Below are positions 55,148-64,000 of a stretch of 64,000 bases of DNA, piece by piece. The stretch lies in contig MU867111.1 of assembly GCA_033725935.1 (NCBI GenBank), positions 1 to 64,000 on the forward strand, written 5' to 3'. A program made the translations under genes and the position numbers. Under the pieces are notes generated by a model. The model did no database searches. It worked only from the letters and a program-made list of their open reading frames with translations, and was not told where the DNA came from. Within the stretch, counting starts at the first letter, position 1; every line of letters starts with the position of its first letter. Source of the stretch: Cladorrhinum sp. PSN259 (lineage: Eukaryota > Ascomycota > Sordariomycetes > Sordariales > Podosporaceae).

Positions 55148-55993
55148 ATGTCAAGTTCAGCTCTGGCCCAACCGGGGCCCCACGGCCTCCCCATGCGCTT
55201 CCAAACCCGCAAAGCAGGCTGGTCCGGCTACAAGCTCTGCGGCGAAGACGTCAAGGCACCGCTGCACTACATAAGCATGAAAGCAAAGGATCGCAAAACC
55301 CGCCAAATCCTGCAATCAACCGCCCACAAGAAGGACAAGTCCCCTCCCCTCGTGACGATCCAAAAGCCCAACAGCCAGGACTTCAACATTGTCCTTCACG
55401 CCACGGGTTCCAACGGCCGACGCACCCAGGACGAAACGGTCTGGATGGAGTACAAGGATTCCAGGGAGCTGAACGGCAAGTACATTGACTTCAAGTACAA
55501 GGAGACGTGGGATTTCAATATGCGCGTCGGGCCCCAGGGGAAGCAAGAGACCTTTCGGTGGATCAAAGCGGAGGGAGCCTGCCAGGAGCTGAAAACCATT
55601 TACAAGGGCGAGTTGCCCATTGTCAAGGCCGGCATGGCTAGAGAAAAAAGTGGCAGGATTACGAGGCTGGTGTCTGGGCACATACTCGTGAGGATGAACG
55701 GGAAAAGAATAAATATCCAGCAGGGACAGGAGAAGGAGAGGCCGCTCGGGTTTGATAAGGAAGGGAGGGAGATTGTGGCCAGTTGCGCCAGGGGAGGGAG
55801 CGGGTGGATCGGGGGGACTAAAATGTTTTTCCAGTTTTGGGGGAGCGGGTGCACGGGGGAGCTGGGCGAGGATTTCACGAGGGTGGCGGCCATGACGGGG
55901 AGCGCGCTCTGGCAGGATTTGATTCTGAAGGAGAAGGCAGAGGCTGCGAGGCAGAATGCTGCCAGGCAGAGGCAGATGAATAATAGGCGGTAA
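55148..55993 (+). CDS. Hypothetical protein, 281 residues
   Basis: A single exon from MSSSALAQPGPHGLPMRF, with ATG in good context (cacaATGT). The protein is rich in basic and aromatic residues and contains beta-strand-like segments (PLVTIQKPNSQDFNIVLHAT, YIDFKYKETWDFNMRVGPQG, IVASCARGGSGWIGGTKMFF). It ends in a helical Ala/Arg/Gln-rich tail (KEKAEAARQNAARQRQMNNR). No signal peptide, membrane helix or catalytic motif. The layout resembles uncharacterised fungal proteins with a single beta-rich domain. Coding potential looks genuine because the frame is long and the minus-strand frames through it are broken. No function can be assigned. Confidence 0.7.
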   Translation: MSSSALAQPGPHGLPMRFQTRKAGWSGYKLCGEDVKAPLHYISMKAKDRKTRQILQSTAHKKDKSPPLVTIQKPNSQDFNIVLHATGSNGRRTQDETVWMEYKDSRELNGKYIDFKYKETWDFNMRVGPQGKQETFRWIKAEGACQELKTIYKGELPIVKAGMAREKSGRITRLVSGHILVRMNGKRINIQQGQEKERPLGFDKEGREIVASCARGGSGWIGGTKMFFQFWGSGCTGELGEDFTRVAAMTGSALWQDLILKEKAEAARQNAARQRQMNNRR

Positions 55994-57008
55994 AAATCGA
56001 GTAGGTAATGGGCCGGGTTTTCGTCGAGTTTCAGGAGCTGTTGAGTAGAACTTGCTGTATTGTTTTTCCGCTTTTTTTTATTTTCTTTCGCTTTTTGTTT
56101 AGATTCTTTATTAGAGTTGGTTTATTTCCCCTTTTTGCATCCAACCAGTGGCAACATTACCAAGACGCTTTTGCTGTGCAAGCGCGACTAAATCCAAGAC
56201 ATTCATGGGCTGGTTAAAGTCAAAAGACCCACAAAGACTGGAGATATTGAAGTCGACAGCTGAAAAGGTTATGCATAGCCGGTAGAGTGAGGCGATCATC
56301 TTCTGCACCATCATATCGATCAGGAACCCCGCTGGAGCCACGACAACTTTTTGTGTCTCAATCTGACACCTGCAAACATGCATCGAACCAATCGGTCTCG
56401 AAACCATGCATGCACTCCGATCGGCAAGTGCACTCTTGGTGCTTGTTAGGCATCGTTGATGGGCGCTTATCTGCAGCAGGCGCGCTACTCCAATGACGCC
56501 GGTCCATCCCGCACCTGTCAAACCAATCAAGACTTCAATTCTGTCCTGCATTTAGACTTGTCTTTCAACCGATTTGTTATCCACATATGCAAGATGGACG
56601 GATACCAGCCTCGATTTTTTTTAGGTGGCCAGATGGTTCTCTCAAGACCTCGACCGACCAACCTCCCGTCCATCAAAAGAAGGTGCTTCTTTGATTGGGT
56701 TGAATGAAAGTGGTGGTCCACATCAACTGGCAACTGGGCATTGGGAGATCTGAGAGGATCATGATGACATGACCGTTTGAAGATAGAGTATTAGACGCTA
56801 GTTTAGTCTTCCCGCTCGGTCCTACCCAATATCCCGACGTTTTAATACCGTGTATGTTCTTCTACATTTTTGTGAGATGAAGTTTCAAGTGCCAGCTCTA
56901 ATCTTTCTGACATCCATCATACGGTTTCACAAAGTCTTCACAGGTGGCAGTGGCTTTCCTTCAGTAATTACCATATCTTCAACCCTGGTCCGTTCAACGA
57001 CATCAACA
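55994..57008. other. Intergenic region, nothing recognised
   Basis: About 1 kb without a supported gene. The open frame from 56,850 that leads into the next gene is probably its untranslated leader. Confidence 0.5.
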
Positions 57009-57830
57009 ATGCACACTCTCACAACCTCGGACATCGCCTTCCTCCTCTGCACAACCCTCTCAACAACCGCACCGCCAAAACCCCCAGGAACACCCGGCAT
57101 CCCTCCATTCCGTCTCACCCTCACAACCGCCTACGGTCTCCGCATAGACATCACACCGACCGCTCCCTCAGACCTCTCCATCTCCCTCGTCAAGCCAAAT
57201 GAGCCGTTGACACTTTCCCCCTCTCACACCCCATCAAGACACCAACATCAAACCCACCTTCTACCAACCCCACCACCCTCCCCAACCTCACAAGCACGAG
57301 GGCAAGGGCAAGGGCAAGCACAAGGCCAATCATTCCTCTTCTCACCCTCTTCTACTGGACATACAACCTCCTCCACATTCAAGTTCCTCTTCAACCAGAC
57401 CCACGGGCCTACAAACTGGAATCCACTTGACCCAGCCAATGTAACCACAAAACACTTTACGAGATGGTTTTCCTGCTACGCCGACTGGTTGGACCGCTCT
57501 CAAGAACTAGCAGTAGTATCATCATCTTTTTACTCCTCTCAGCCTGGATTTGAGCCTTCGAGACAGGAACAAGAAACCAGAGAAGGAGAGGAAATACTCT
57601 GGGTGGTTGAGGGTGTGTTGCTGGCGGCTTGGTTGGCGATGCAGGAGGGCGTGAGGGGGGTTGAGTACAGGCCTTGGACCTCTCGCACTGAAAATCGTGG
57701 TCAAGGAGAAGGAGAAGGAGAAGAAAAAAAGGGAAAGGGAAGGGAAAAGGGGTATTGGTTGGATTCGAGCCTGGGGGTGGGTGTAAGTGAGGGTGTGAAG
57801 AGGGTGTTGAGGGATGTCAGTGGTGTTTAG
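57009..57830 (+). CDS. Hypothetical protein, 273 residues, low-complexity linkers
   Basis: A frame from MHTLTTSDIAFLLCTTLSTT, chosen because the longer frame to 56,850 has a weak leader. The ordered parts are an N-terminal segment with a Pro-rich stretch (PPKPPGTPGIPPFRLTLTT) and a central TSSTFKFLFNQTHGPTNWNP, followed by HFTRWFSCYADWLDRS. A Gly/Gln-rich run (GQGQGQAQGQ) and an acidic/basic run (GEGEGEEKKGKGREKG) separate them. The C-terminus is helical (VVEGVLLAAWLAMQEGV). No known family. Conservation of the ordered parts is unknown. Confidence 0.55.
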   Translation: MHTLTTSDIAFLLCTTLSTTAPPKPPGTPGIPPFRLTLTTAYGLRIDITPTAPSDLSISLVKPNEPLTLSPSHTPSRHQHQTHLLPTPPPSPTSQARGQGQGQAQGQSFLFSPSSTGHTTSSTFKFLFNQTHGPTNWNPLDPANVTTKHFTRWFSCYADWLDRSQELAVVSSSFYSSQPGFEPSRQEQETREGEEILWVVEGVLLAAWLAMQEGVRGVEYRPWTSRTENRGQGEGEGEEKKGKGREKGYWLDSSLGVGVSEGVKRVLRDVSGV

Positions 57831-58442
57831 GATTGTAGATGGGGGACATGGCATGACATGGTTGGTGTTCGGTTATTGGCTTTACGGGTTATTTCAGTCA
57901 TTACTGCATAGCGAAATGGTTCTTTTTTTCATTCCTACGATTATTAGGTAGTTCCACTCTTTCCGTTGTGAATGACTATTTCATTTTGGATATCACTTGA
58001 AACATAAAGACAGTAGTTACGCACAAGTATGAGCCAAAAAGAAGAAAAAGCTGTACATTAATGAGAACGCTGTCTGTGCACGCTGTAAATATGTATACCG
58101 TGGTATTATATGTGCTGAAGTTGACGAAAAAGAATACCTCTCCACCAGCCCTCTTCCCTCCCCCTTCGGATGCAACTCAAATGCCTTCACAACCAGATTG
58201 CTCCGACTAAGGTGCTTATGGAATCAAATCCAATCCTCACTTCCTTGTCCCCGATCTCTCGGCTCGGCATTTCCTCTCCTCTTCGTCCTGCCCTTAATGC
58301 AACACCCGGCATACTAGCCTTCATCCCGATTCGTAAGGGTTTCCCCATACTACCATCTCCGATTCCTCCCACCAAGTCCACGTCTTCAGTCCGACTCCCT
58401 CGTCCTCTAGTCATCGTTCCTTGTCTGTGACGTCCTCACCCA
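57831..58442. other. Convergent intergenic spacer
   Basis: About 610 bases between two convergent genes, mostly 3' untranslated sequence. Short frames on both strands at 58,170-58,430 have no support. Confidence 0.5.
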
Positions 58443-58721
58443 TTACCGACTATTCATCGCAAAGTACAGCATTATCAGCGGCCACCCGCTTGATAATATG
58501 AAAGCCGCCAGTATCGAAAAGAAATTGAACCCTTTTTCCCCGTTCCGCCCCGCCCACCGCTGAAGCAAGGTGACGGCGCACCAGATCATTCCGATACCAT
58601 AGACTGAGCCGGCCCAGGCGCAGGCCAAGATGATGATGGCGACCTTATCCGTCGGCGAGAGAGTCGCCTTGGAGGTGTCGGCGAAGTTCGCGTTTTCCGA
58701 CACAGACAGATTCTGACCCAT
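58443..58721 (-). CDS. Small two-helix membrane protein, 92 residues
   Basis: A short frame from MGQNLSVSENANFADTSKAT. The Gly at position 2 (MGQN) could allow N-myristoylation, which is a guess from the motif. Two hydrophobic segments follow (KVAIIILACAWAGSVYGIGM and FFSILAAFILSSGWPLIMLY), separated by RWAGRNGEKG. The protein is compact and complete, and looks like an uncharacterised fungal membrane protein. The long minus-strand extension to 59,213 is rejected as leader because it is rich in Phe/Ser/Leu from pyrimidine tracts. Confidence 0.65.
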   Translation of the reverse strand: MGQNLSVSENANFADTSKATLSPTDKVAIIILACAWAGSVYGIGMIWCAVTLLQRWAGRNGEKGFNFFSILAAFILSSGWPLIMLYFAMNSR

Positions 58722-60237
58722 TTTGGCGGTTTGTTTATGTTTGTTGTCTGAAGTGAGTGTCGGTGGGTTTGTAAGTGAGTGAGTGACTGAGGCTGGGTCA
58801 AATGGGGCTTGTCGACTGGTTTGGAAGAGAACGTGACTCGTGGGCGATATTCTTTTTTTCTTTTCTTCTTGAGTTTTTAAAGTTTCGACCAGCGAGATTA
58901 GAGCAAAACAGCGACCAACAAGCAACGATATACAACAACAAATAATAATAATGAACGAATAGAATGGGAATTCCGGCCCAGGTTGTAAACAAACAAGAGG
59001 AAGAAAAAAAACGAGACCCGAAAGATAGTGGGGAAAATGGATGAGAAAAGAGAAAGAGAGAAAAGAGAAGAAACTGGAGATGGGACCAGCAAAAGGAAAA
59101 TGGATACACAATGGTATGGTCAGAGCGTCACACCAGCAAAATAATTCCATCCCTTCTTGACGATCTAACAATGAGGCGCTCTCTGCAATGGCTGCAATTG
59201 GCTGCACCCTCAAAGCTTGTGTCAGATGCCGGAACCTCGCCTGTGACGGGACCCCAGACTTGAGACGGTAGGTGATCCGGCCAAGCCCCGAAGCCCTGTT
59301 TTGGTAGCGTTCAGGGTGAGGTGGTGGTTAGCGGCCATCTTGGCCCGTGCGAACCCCCCGGAAGTTGAAACACGCTTTTTTTTCTCTTCGCAAGGATCCC
59401 CCACGGATTCAAAAGTTGCCGAAGAGAAAAGGGGAATTTCGTGATATCGAAATCCTTCGGATAGTTCATGCTGAATCTCACCATTCCCATGTTGGGCTTC
59501 CGACGCACTGATATGCGCGCGGCAATCTAAGCTCAAAACATGCTTGTATTGGTCCGATCACGAAGGCTCCTTGTTTGGGCCCCCCCGAAGGCAGCCGTGG
59601 GACTCGGAGGCTGGTGTTTTCAGTTTGGGAATATTTTGACCAGTGATGATGAGCAAGAGGGAAAAGAAGCGCTAGGATTTGGAGGTTGTTGAAGAAGGAG
59701 ACCGGAAGCTTTGATCTTGACGTCACTCCATTGATGTATGATTGGTGGACCCAGAGCCAGAAAAAGGGCCCACCATCAGTCCAGTCCACTTTGGGTGCCG
59801 CTCTTCTCCTGCCATCTCATCTCTTGACATGCGACATGCACAGCAATTTCCATTTTCTGCCAGCCTGAAAACTTCAAGCTTCCGATCTGCGCGCTTCTGA
59901 CAGCCATGTTACACACAAACACTTCCTCCCCAAGATTCCAATCCGCGCCTTCTGGACTTTAAGCTCTGGCGTTTTTGCGGATTCTTGTTCTCATCTGAGC
60001 TGGAATCGACCTTGCAGAGCACAGAGTTACCTGCCAAGCACATACCCCTCGCTAACAGCGGGCCGGTTTCATCAAGTTGCAATGCACCATCACCAGTTCT
60101 TCTCCCAACTCCTCGTCATGTGAGATCTACGAAACACCATCCACAATGTTAAATCCAAAGATAGATACGAATTAAGGTATGTACGGCCCCAAATATGTCA
60201 TCACTTCCATCTCCAATCACCATCACCATCCTCTCTA
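58722..60237. other. Intergenic region, nothing recognised
   Basis: About 1.5 kb holding the promoter and leader of the 92-residue protein gene on the left and the 3' end of the methyltransferase gene on the right. No supported gene between. Confidence 0.5.
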
Positions 60238-61618
60238 TCATGCCGCCGGCGCGTCCAGTGGCTTCTGCGCATAAACGATGCGGGCCTTGAAGACGGGATG
60301 GCAATTCTTCACATCGCGAATTTGCGCACGGAAATGGGCGATGAAGGCGTGGATCTCAGCATCCTCCCATCCCATGACCTGCCTGAAAGCGTACAGAACC
60401 ATTCCCTCGAGGTCGCGCGTAATCGACAGGTGACCAAAGTGTCCAATCTCCTTTAGCTTCGGGTCTTTGGGGAAGCCGTTGACGGGGACCTAAAAGACAA
60501 TTAGTCTGGGTGACATACCAACACGCAACAAGTCTCCATGACTTACGTTGATATCATGGACGTCGAGGTTTGTAAACCCGGCCTTTTCCAGCCCAGCCAC
60601 CTGCTTGTTCTCTTCGATGGGGTAGAAGGTCCGTCCAAACTTGGCGCCGGCGGCCCTAAACACCTTGCCCCAAGTATCAAGGGCCGAGTTCTCAGCCACG
60701 CTGCCATCCTCTGCGAACAATCCCGCATCGGCATCAAATGTCTCAATCCAGCCACCGGGCTTGGTTACCTTGTACGCCTGCTCGAACAGGAAATCCCAGT
60801 CGTGGATGGAGCCGAAGAGGTAGCGCAGGTGGACGTAGTCAAAGCTGTTCTCCTTGAACGTCCAGTCCTGCGTCGCATCCTCCATCTCGAACCGCACATT
60901 TGGTGGGACCCAACCCGGCTGGATGGGAGACAGATCGGTGCCGATCACTTCCGCGTGGGGATACTTGTCGGCAAAGTCGCTGTTTTGACCATGTGTGAGA
61001 CTCCTCGATCCTGCAGCATATAAAACAGCACTAAGCACTTACATTGCCCAAAGTCCTGTTCCAGTCCCGACGTCGAGGACCTTTGAGAGCTTGTCCGTCT
61101 GGAGCGGCGCACGGAAAAGCTCCCCTTCCAAAAGGAGCGTTAGGGTGTGATGACTACCCGAGGTTTAGTTCTAATCCTCATCATATGTCTGCTGCAATCC
61201 ATCGTGACTTACATGATGTCTTGCGCATCGTTCTGGTTCTCGTCATTGGGCGCCCAGTACTCGGCGTTGGTCGATCTGTCACTGTGGTAGGTCCGCCCTT
61301 GGATGGTGCGATATTCCAGAATGCTGGACGACAAGGATGCCGTTGAGCTCTCGATATCCTCGAATGTCGAGTCATCATCGTACACTGGCTTTACAATGTT
61401 GTTGTTGTTGGCATTTGAAGTTGGACCAGTCCGAGTGTCTGCGGTGAAATACGTACCAACGCTGTCTGCTGCCAGTGGTCTCCGGATAGGCCAATATCCA
61501 CACCCGCACCTGCCTGAGCCTCGGGCGATGGTGATTTGCTGGGGGCGGCGGGAGGAGACGCCACTGCGGCCTCACCCGGCGGTGATGCGGCGCCAGAAGC
61601 GCCTGCTGTAGCACTCAT
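60238..61618 (-). CDS. LaeA-like SAM-dependent methyltransferase (five exons)
   Basis: Exons on the minus strand are 61618-61457, 61388-61213, 61153-61043, 60979-60547 and 60489-60238, giving 377 residues. Four of the donors or acceptors are strong GTAAGT/AG signals. The first junction (GTACGT to TAAAG) is less certain. The N-terminus is a Pro/Ala-rich disordered tail. SSILEYRTIQGRTYHSD is the signature leading into the domain. SAM motif I is VLDVGTGTGLWAIDFAD, followed by VIGTDLSPIQPGWVPPNVRF and FDYVHLRYLFGSI. It ends FRAQIRDVKNCHPVF and VYAQKPLDAPAA. This family includes LaeA-type regulators of secondary metabolism and development as well as small-molecule methyltransferases. The individual member's role cannot be told. 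Confidence 0.88.
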
Positions 61619-63160
61619 TTTGAATACGATATCGGAAGAAGCCCAGCGGCTTGTTTGTTCAGTTGGTGGGAAAACGGCGGCGGACAAACTTGCGACGCTT
61701 TGCAAGCCCTCCGGCACAAAGCCTTCTTTCGGTGTGGGAAAAAAGCCGGCGGGGGCGGCACAAGTTAACAAAGGAATGGGACGGGACGGGCGCGCGGATG
61801 ATTTGATGGGACTGCGGGGTGGGTTGGGTTGGTGTGGGATGATGCCAGTGGTTGGGAGTTCGAAGAAACCAGAGCAGCCAGGGGTTCTCCGGGACACTGT
61901 CCGGGATGCTAGAAACTATTCCCCTCATCCGCATACACAATACCAACAATACTGCAGCTAGCCGAGGATGAATCCTTTTTCACAGCTGCTGTGGCATTTC
62001 AATAGTTTGTAATAATCGGCAAGAGCTTGAAGGAGGATCTAGATAACTCAGAGTCTGCCGAAATTCTGACCAGTCATGATGAAAATTCTTCAAATTTTAC
62101 ATGCACTGCAGAACATTTCGGAAACTTGGTGCGGAATGTTACCCGATTAGGTCACATTCCCCACCTGTCAGAACAAATCCTCAGTATCCCCAAAGACAGG
62201 TAGCTGGGTGCAGACAATGACACATTATACTGGATCATCTGCAGACTCGAAGGATTTTAGCGTAGAGTAGACCACTAACTAAGGTCCTTTCGCGGAAGCC
62301 GTCCCGTGCAGCAAAGACAGAAGAGAGACACTGCCGGTTGGCCCCATGCTAATACAACATCAGATTGAACGTCAAGTTTCCTCTTTTGATACCTTGTCAA
62401 CCACGAGGCCGAAAAAAAAAGAGTCCCTAAGTGGGTTTATTTGGTATATCACGGTACTAACGAATTGGTCACACCACCATAGGTACAGTACATTTGAACA
62501 GCCCTTATTATGGAACATTGGCAACACCATCCTATCTCTTTGTAGCCTGGATCCACTAACTTCCATGATCACTACTGCATGACTCGCGCAACTGAATCGT
62601 GTACAACCATAAGACCATCTGCAAGATGAAGAAAAGCCAGATTCGGATAGACGATAGTTTCAGCCATGGCGTAAACCCCTACCTATCGATGTCCGGTGTT
62701 ATACAACATCTGCTAGAAACTTAGTGTAGTACGTGGTCTGCAGGGGGCCCAAGAGTATTGAAAACCGTGCAATCGGTCTCTTCCCCTCACTGATGTTCGA
62801 GCATGCAGCTGTTGCTATTTTCGGACTTTGAGGGGGAAAAAAGTGGTATTGTATGTGAATATACAAAAAGGGTAAGCCGTCATCGAAGTTGTCAGCGTCA
62901 GTTACATAGTAAAAGCAATTTCTTCTACCACGATGTGACATTTGAAACAAACCAAACCAAATTTTTTTTTTTTTTCATAAAAAAAATTGTGTGCAAGTTA
63001 TTAAACTACTTTCTATGAAAAATGTCTATCTAAGAAAAAAAAAAAAAAGTTAAAAAATATAAAAAAACAAGGGGAAAAAAAAAAAAGAAATGTGCCAGTG
63101 ATATCTCACGTACGATACCAGGGCCCTGAACCAAGCCAGCACCTGTCTAAGCGAAATCCT
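61619..63160. other. Intergenic, AT-rich to the right
   Basis: About 1.5 kb. The left part is the methyltransferase promoter. From about 62,950 to 63,090 the sequence is dominated by A and T runs. No gene supported. Confidence 0.5.
62957..63090. repeat. A/T homopolymer-rich tract
   Basis: Runs of T14 and A8 near 62,962-62,988, then A13 near 63,036 and A-rich sequence to about 63,088. Low-complexity DNA next to a decayed gene fragment. Confidence 0.8.
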
Positions 63161-63413
63161 CATTCCTTGTACGTCCATGATGCAAGTACATAATATATGG
63201 ACATTGGGCCCGAAAGGAGATAGTGATTCACCGCCTGCAAGTAGACGTAGTCGACAAACCGCTTGCTGGCGACCTTGTAGTACGCCTTGAGCGTCTCATG
63301 GATTTCTTCCCTTGGCACTGCTGTGTGATCCTGTGCCACTTGCTTGGCTGCTCACGGAGAACGCTGGCAAACAGCGCCGGACTAAAGGTTCCCAGCTCGA
63401 CCCCTCGAGACTG
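63161..63413 (-). pseudogene. Decayed dynamin-family GTPase fragment
   Basis: On the minus strand one frame reads SRGVELGTFSPALFASVLRE and then QPSKWHRI, which matches the stalk region of fungal dynamin-like proteins (SRGxELGTFxxxL...QSxKW). About 60 bases later another frame reads VPREEIHETLKAYYKVASKR, then FVDYVYLQAVNHYLLSGP and a stop, matching the GTPase effector domain near the C-terminus. The long stretch normally separating these parts is missing and the frame changes between them. The G domain is absent. The segment EIQAEFPDILHE at about 63,570-63,605 may be another remnant. This cannot be functional. Confidence 0.7.
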
Positions 63414-63776
63414 GCGGTAAGCCTGCTGTATCCAGTATCATGATGCCTTCCTTTGGGTGCTCCGTTAACGACCAATCGGTGATGATAAGGTACGTAGGTA
63501 GGTAGCCACACTTGGGCATAACTTTGAACGGCATTTTCCGAAATGATAACTGTCGAATCGGTCATACCTCATGAAGAATATCTGGAAACTCAGCTTGAAT
63601 CTCAGCAGAGGAGTTGAGCTGCCGAGAAAAACGATTGCACTCGCTTTTTGTGCTCGGGCGACGCATGGGGCCCAGGAATTATCGTAATCGCGATGAACAA
63701 GCCATCGCCGTCACGCCGGTGTGTAATCTGGGTGGCGTAGCGAGTACAGAGCTGCCATCATCATCTCGTAAAATAT
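63414..63776. other. Spacer, possible further dynamin remnant
   Basis: About 360 bases between the dynamin fragment and the regulator gene. A protein-like minus-strand patch at 63,565-63,640 could belong to the same decayed gene; otherwise nothing recognised. Confidence 0.4.
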
Positions 63777-64000
63777 TCATTTCTCTTTCCAACCCGTGCC
63801 GCCAATACAACTAATCGGCCACTCAAGCCAATCCCTCCAGTCCGGAAGATAATCACGAATGGAACGAATGAGAAAGCTTCCTGCGTTCCCGACAACCCAA
63901 CAATCCCTCGCCTGGTGCAAGAGCACCGAGTAGTGCGCAAGAACCATCAGTGCTTCCGGCCGCCTTTCCTTCACGAGAGTAATATACCCTTGCGGCACGC
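63777..64000 (-). CDS. C-terminus of a probable Zn2Cys6-type transcription factor (partial)
   Basis: The frame is open through the right edge of the window and stops at TGA 63,777-63,779. About 74 residues are visible: RRPEALMVLAHYSVLLHQAR, then VVGNAGSFLIRSIRDYL and WRDWLEWPISC. This is the pattern I recall from the extreme C-terminus of fungal Zn(II)2Cys6 regulators of the sterol-uptake-like group (RPEALVxLAHYxVLLHxxRxFWxxG...LIxSI). The DNA-binding domain would lie beyond the window, so the assignment rests on this tail only. It is transcribed toward the window interior. Confidence 0.6.
   Translation of the reverse strand, partial: VPQGYITLVKERRPEALMVLAHYSVLLHQARDCWVVGNAGSFLIRSIRDYLPDWRDWLEWPISCIGGTGWKEK

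Noticed and set aside
58722..59213. N-terminal extension of the 92-residue membrane protein to 59,213
   Set aside because: Phe/Ser/Leu-rich translation of a pyrimidine-rich leader; the MGQN start gives a compact, plausible protein.

Overview
This window looks like nuclear DNA of a filamentous ascomycete, most likely a Sordariomycete. The genes carry short GT-AG introns (about 50-150 nt) with CTAAC/CTGAC-type branch sites. Recognisable fungal families include a LaeA-like methyltransferase, a Zn2Cys6-type regulator C-terminus, a STAND-type fungal N-terminal domain, a CorA-like fungal protein and a DUF3429 mitochondrial protein. One tRNA has an intron directly 3' of the anticodon loop base 37. 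All assignments come from reading the sequence and recalling families; no search was run.

Left half (about 1-34 kb): gene-poor, accessory-looking DNA. It opens with an AT-rich, repeat-bearing stretch. Next come two paralogous protein-kinase genes (1.9-6.4 kb and 9.8-11.7 kb). The first appears to continue through introns into a cysteine-containing C-terminal module with two membrane helices, a module I recall from fungal ankyrin and STAND-like proteins. Around them lie a hidden two-exon minus-strand gene (12.5-13.1 kb), a CorA-like membrane protein whose N-terminal part looks broken (13.7-15.5 kb), a small four-helix membrane protein (16.9-17.4 kb), a frameshifted multi-spanning membrane protein (17.8-19.1 kb) and a 1,250-residue protein joining a STAND-type N-terminal domain to degenerate ankyrin-like repeats (20.7-24.6 kb). 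A quinone-oxidoreductase-like gene, a decayed AAA+ ATPase (27.2-28.1 kb) and a small His-rich protein follow, then about 4 kb without a recognisable gene.

Right half (about 34-62 kb): more ordinary, denser conserved genes. These are a 2OG-Fe(II) oxygenase, a type II membrane glycosyltransferase-like protein, a FAD monooxygenase directly followed by tRNA-Ile(UAU), the 3,211-residue lipid-transfer protein Vps13 as one uninterrupted 9.6 kb reading frame, a DUF3429 mitochondrial membrane protein with a long charged tail, two unknown proteins, a 92-residue membrane protein and a five-exon LaeA-like methyltransferase.

Right edge (62-64 kb): AT-rich low-complexity DNA, a decayed dynamin-family fragment and the C-terminus of a probable fungal transcription factor running off the window.

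The most interesting part is the left half. Kinase, STAND-like, CorA-like and membrane-module genes sit together among decayed AAA+ and other genes, a pattern resembling rapidly turning-over fungal self/non-self or immune-type loci. That interpretation is inference.
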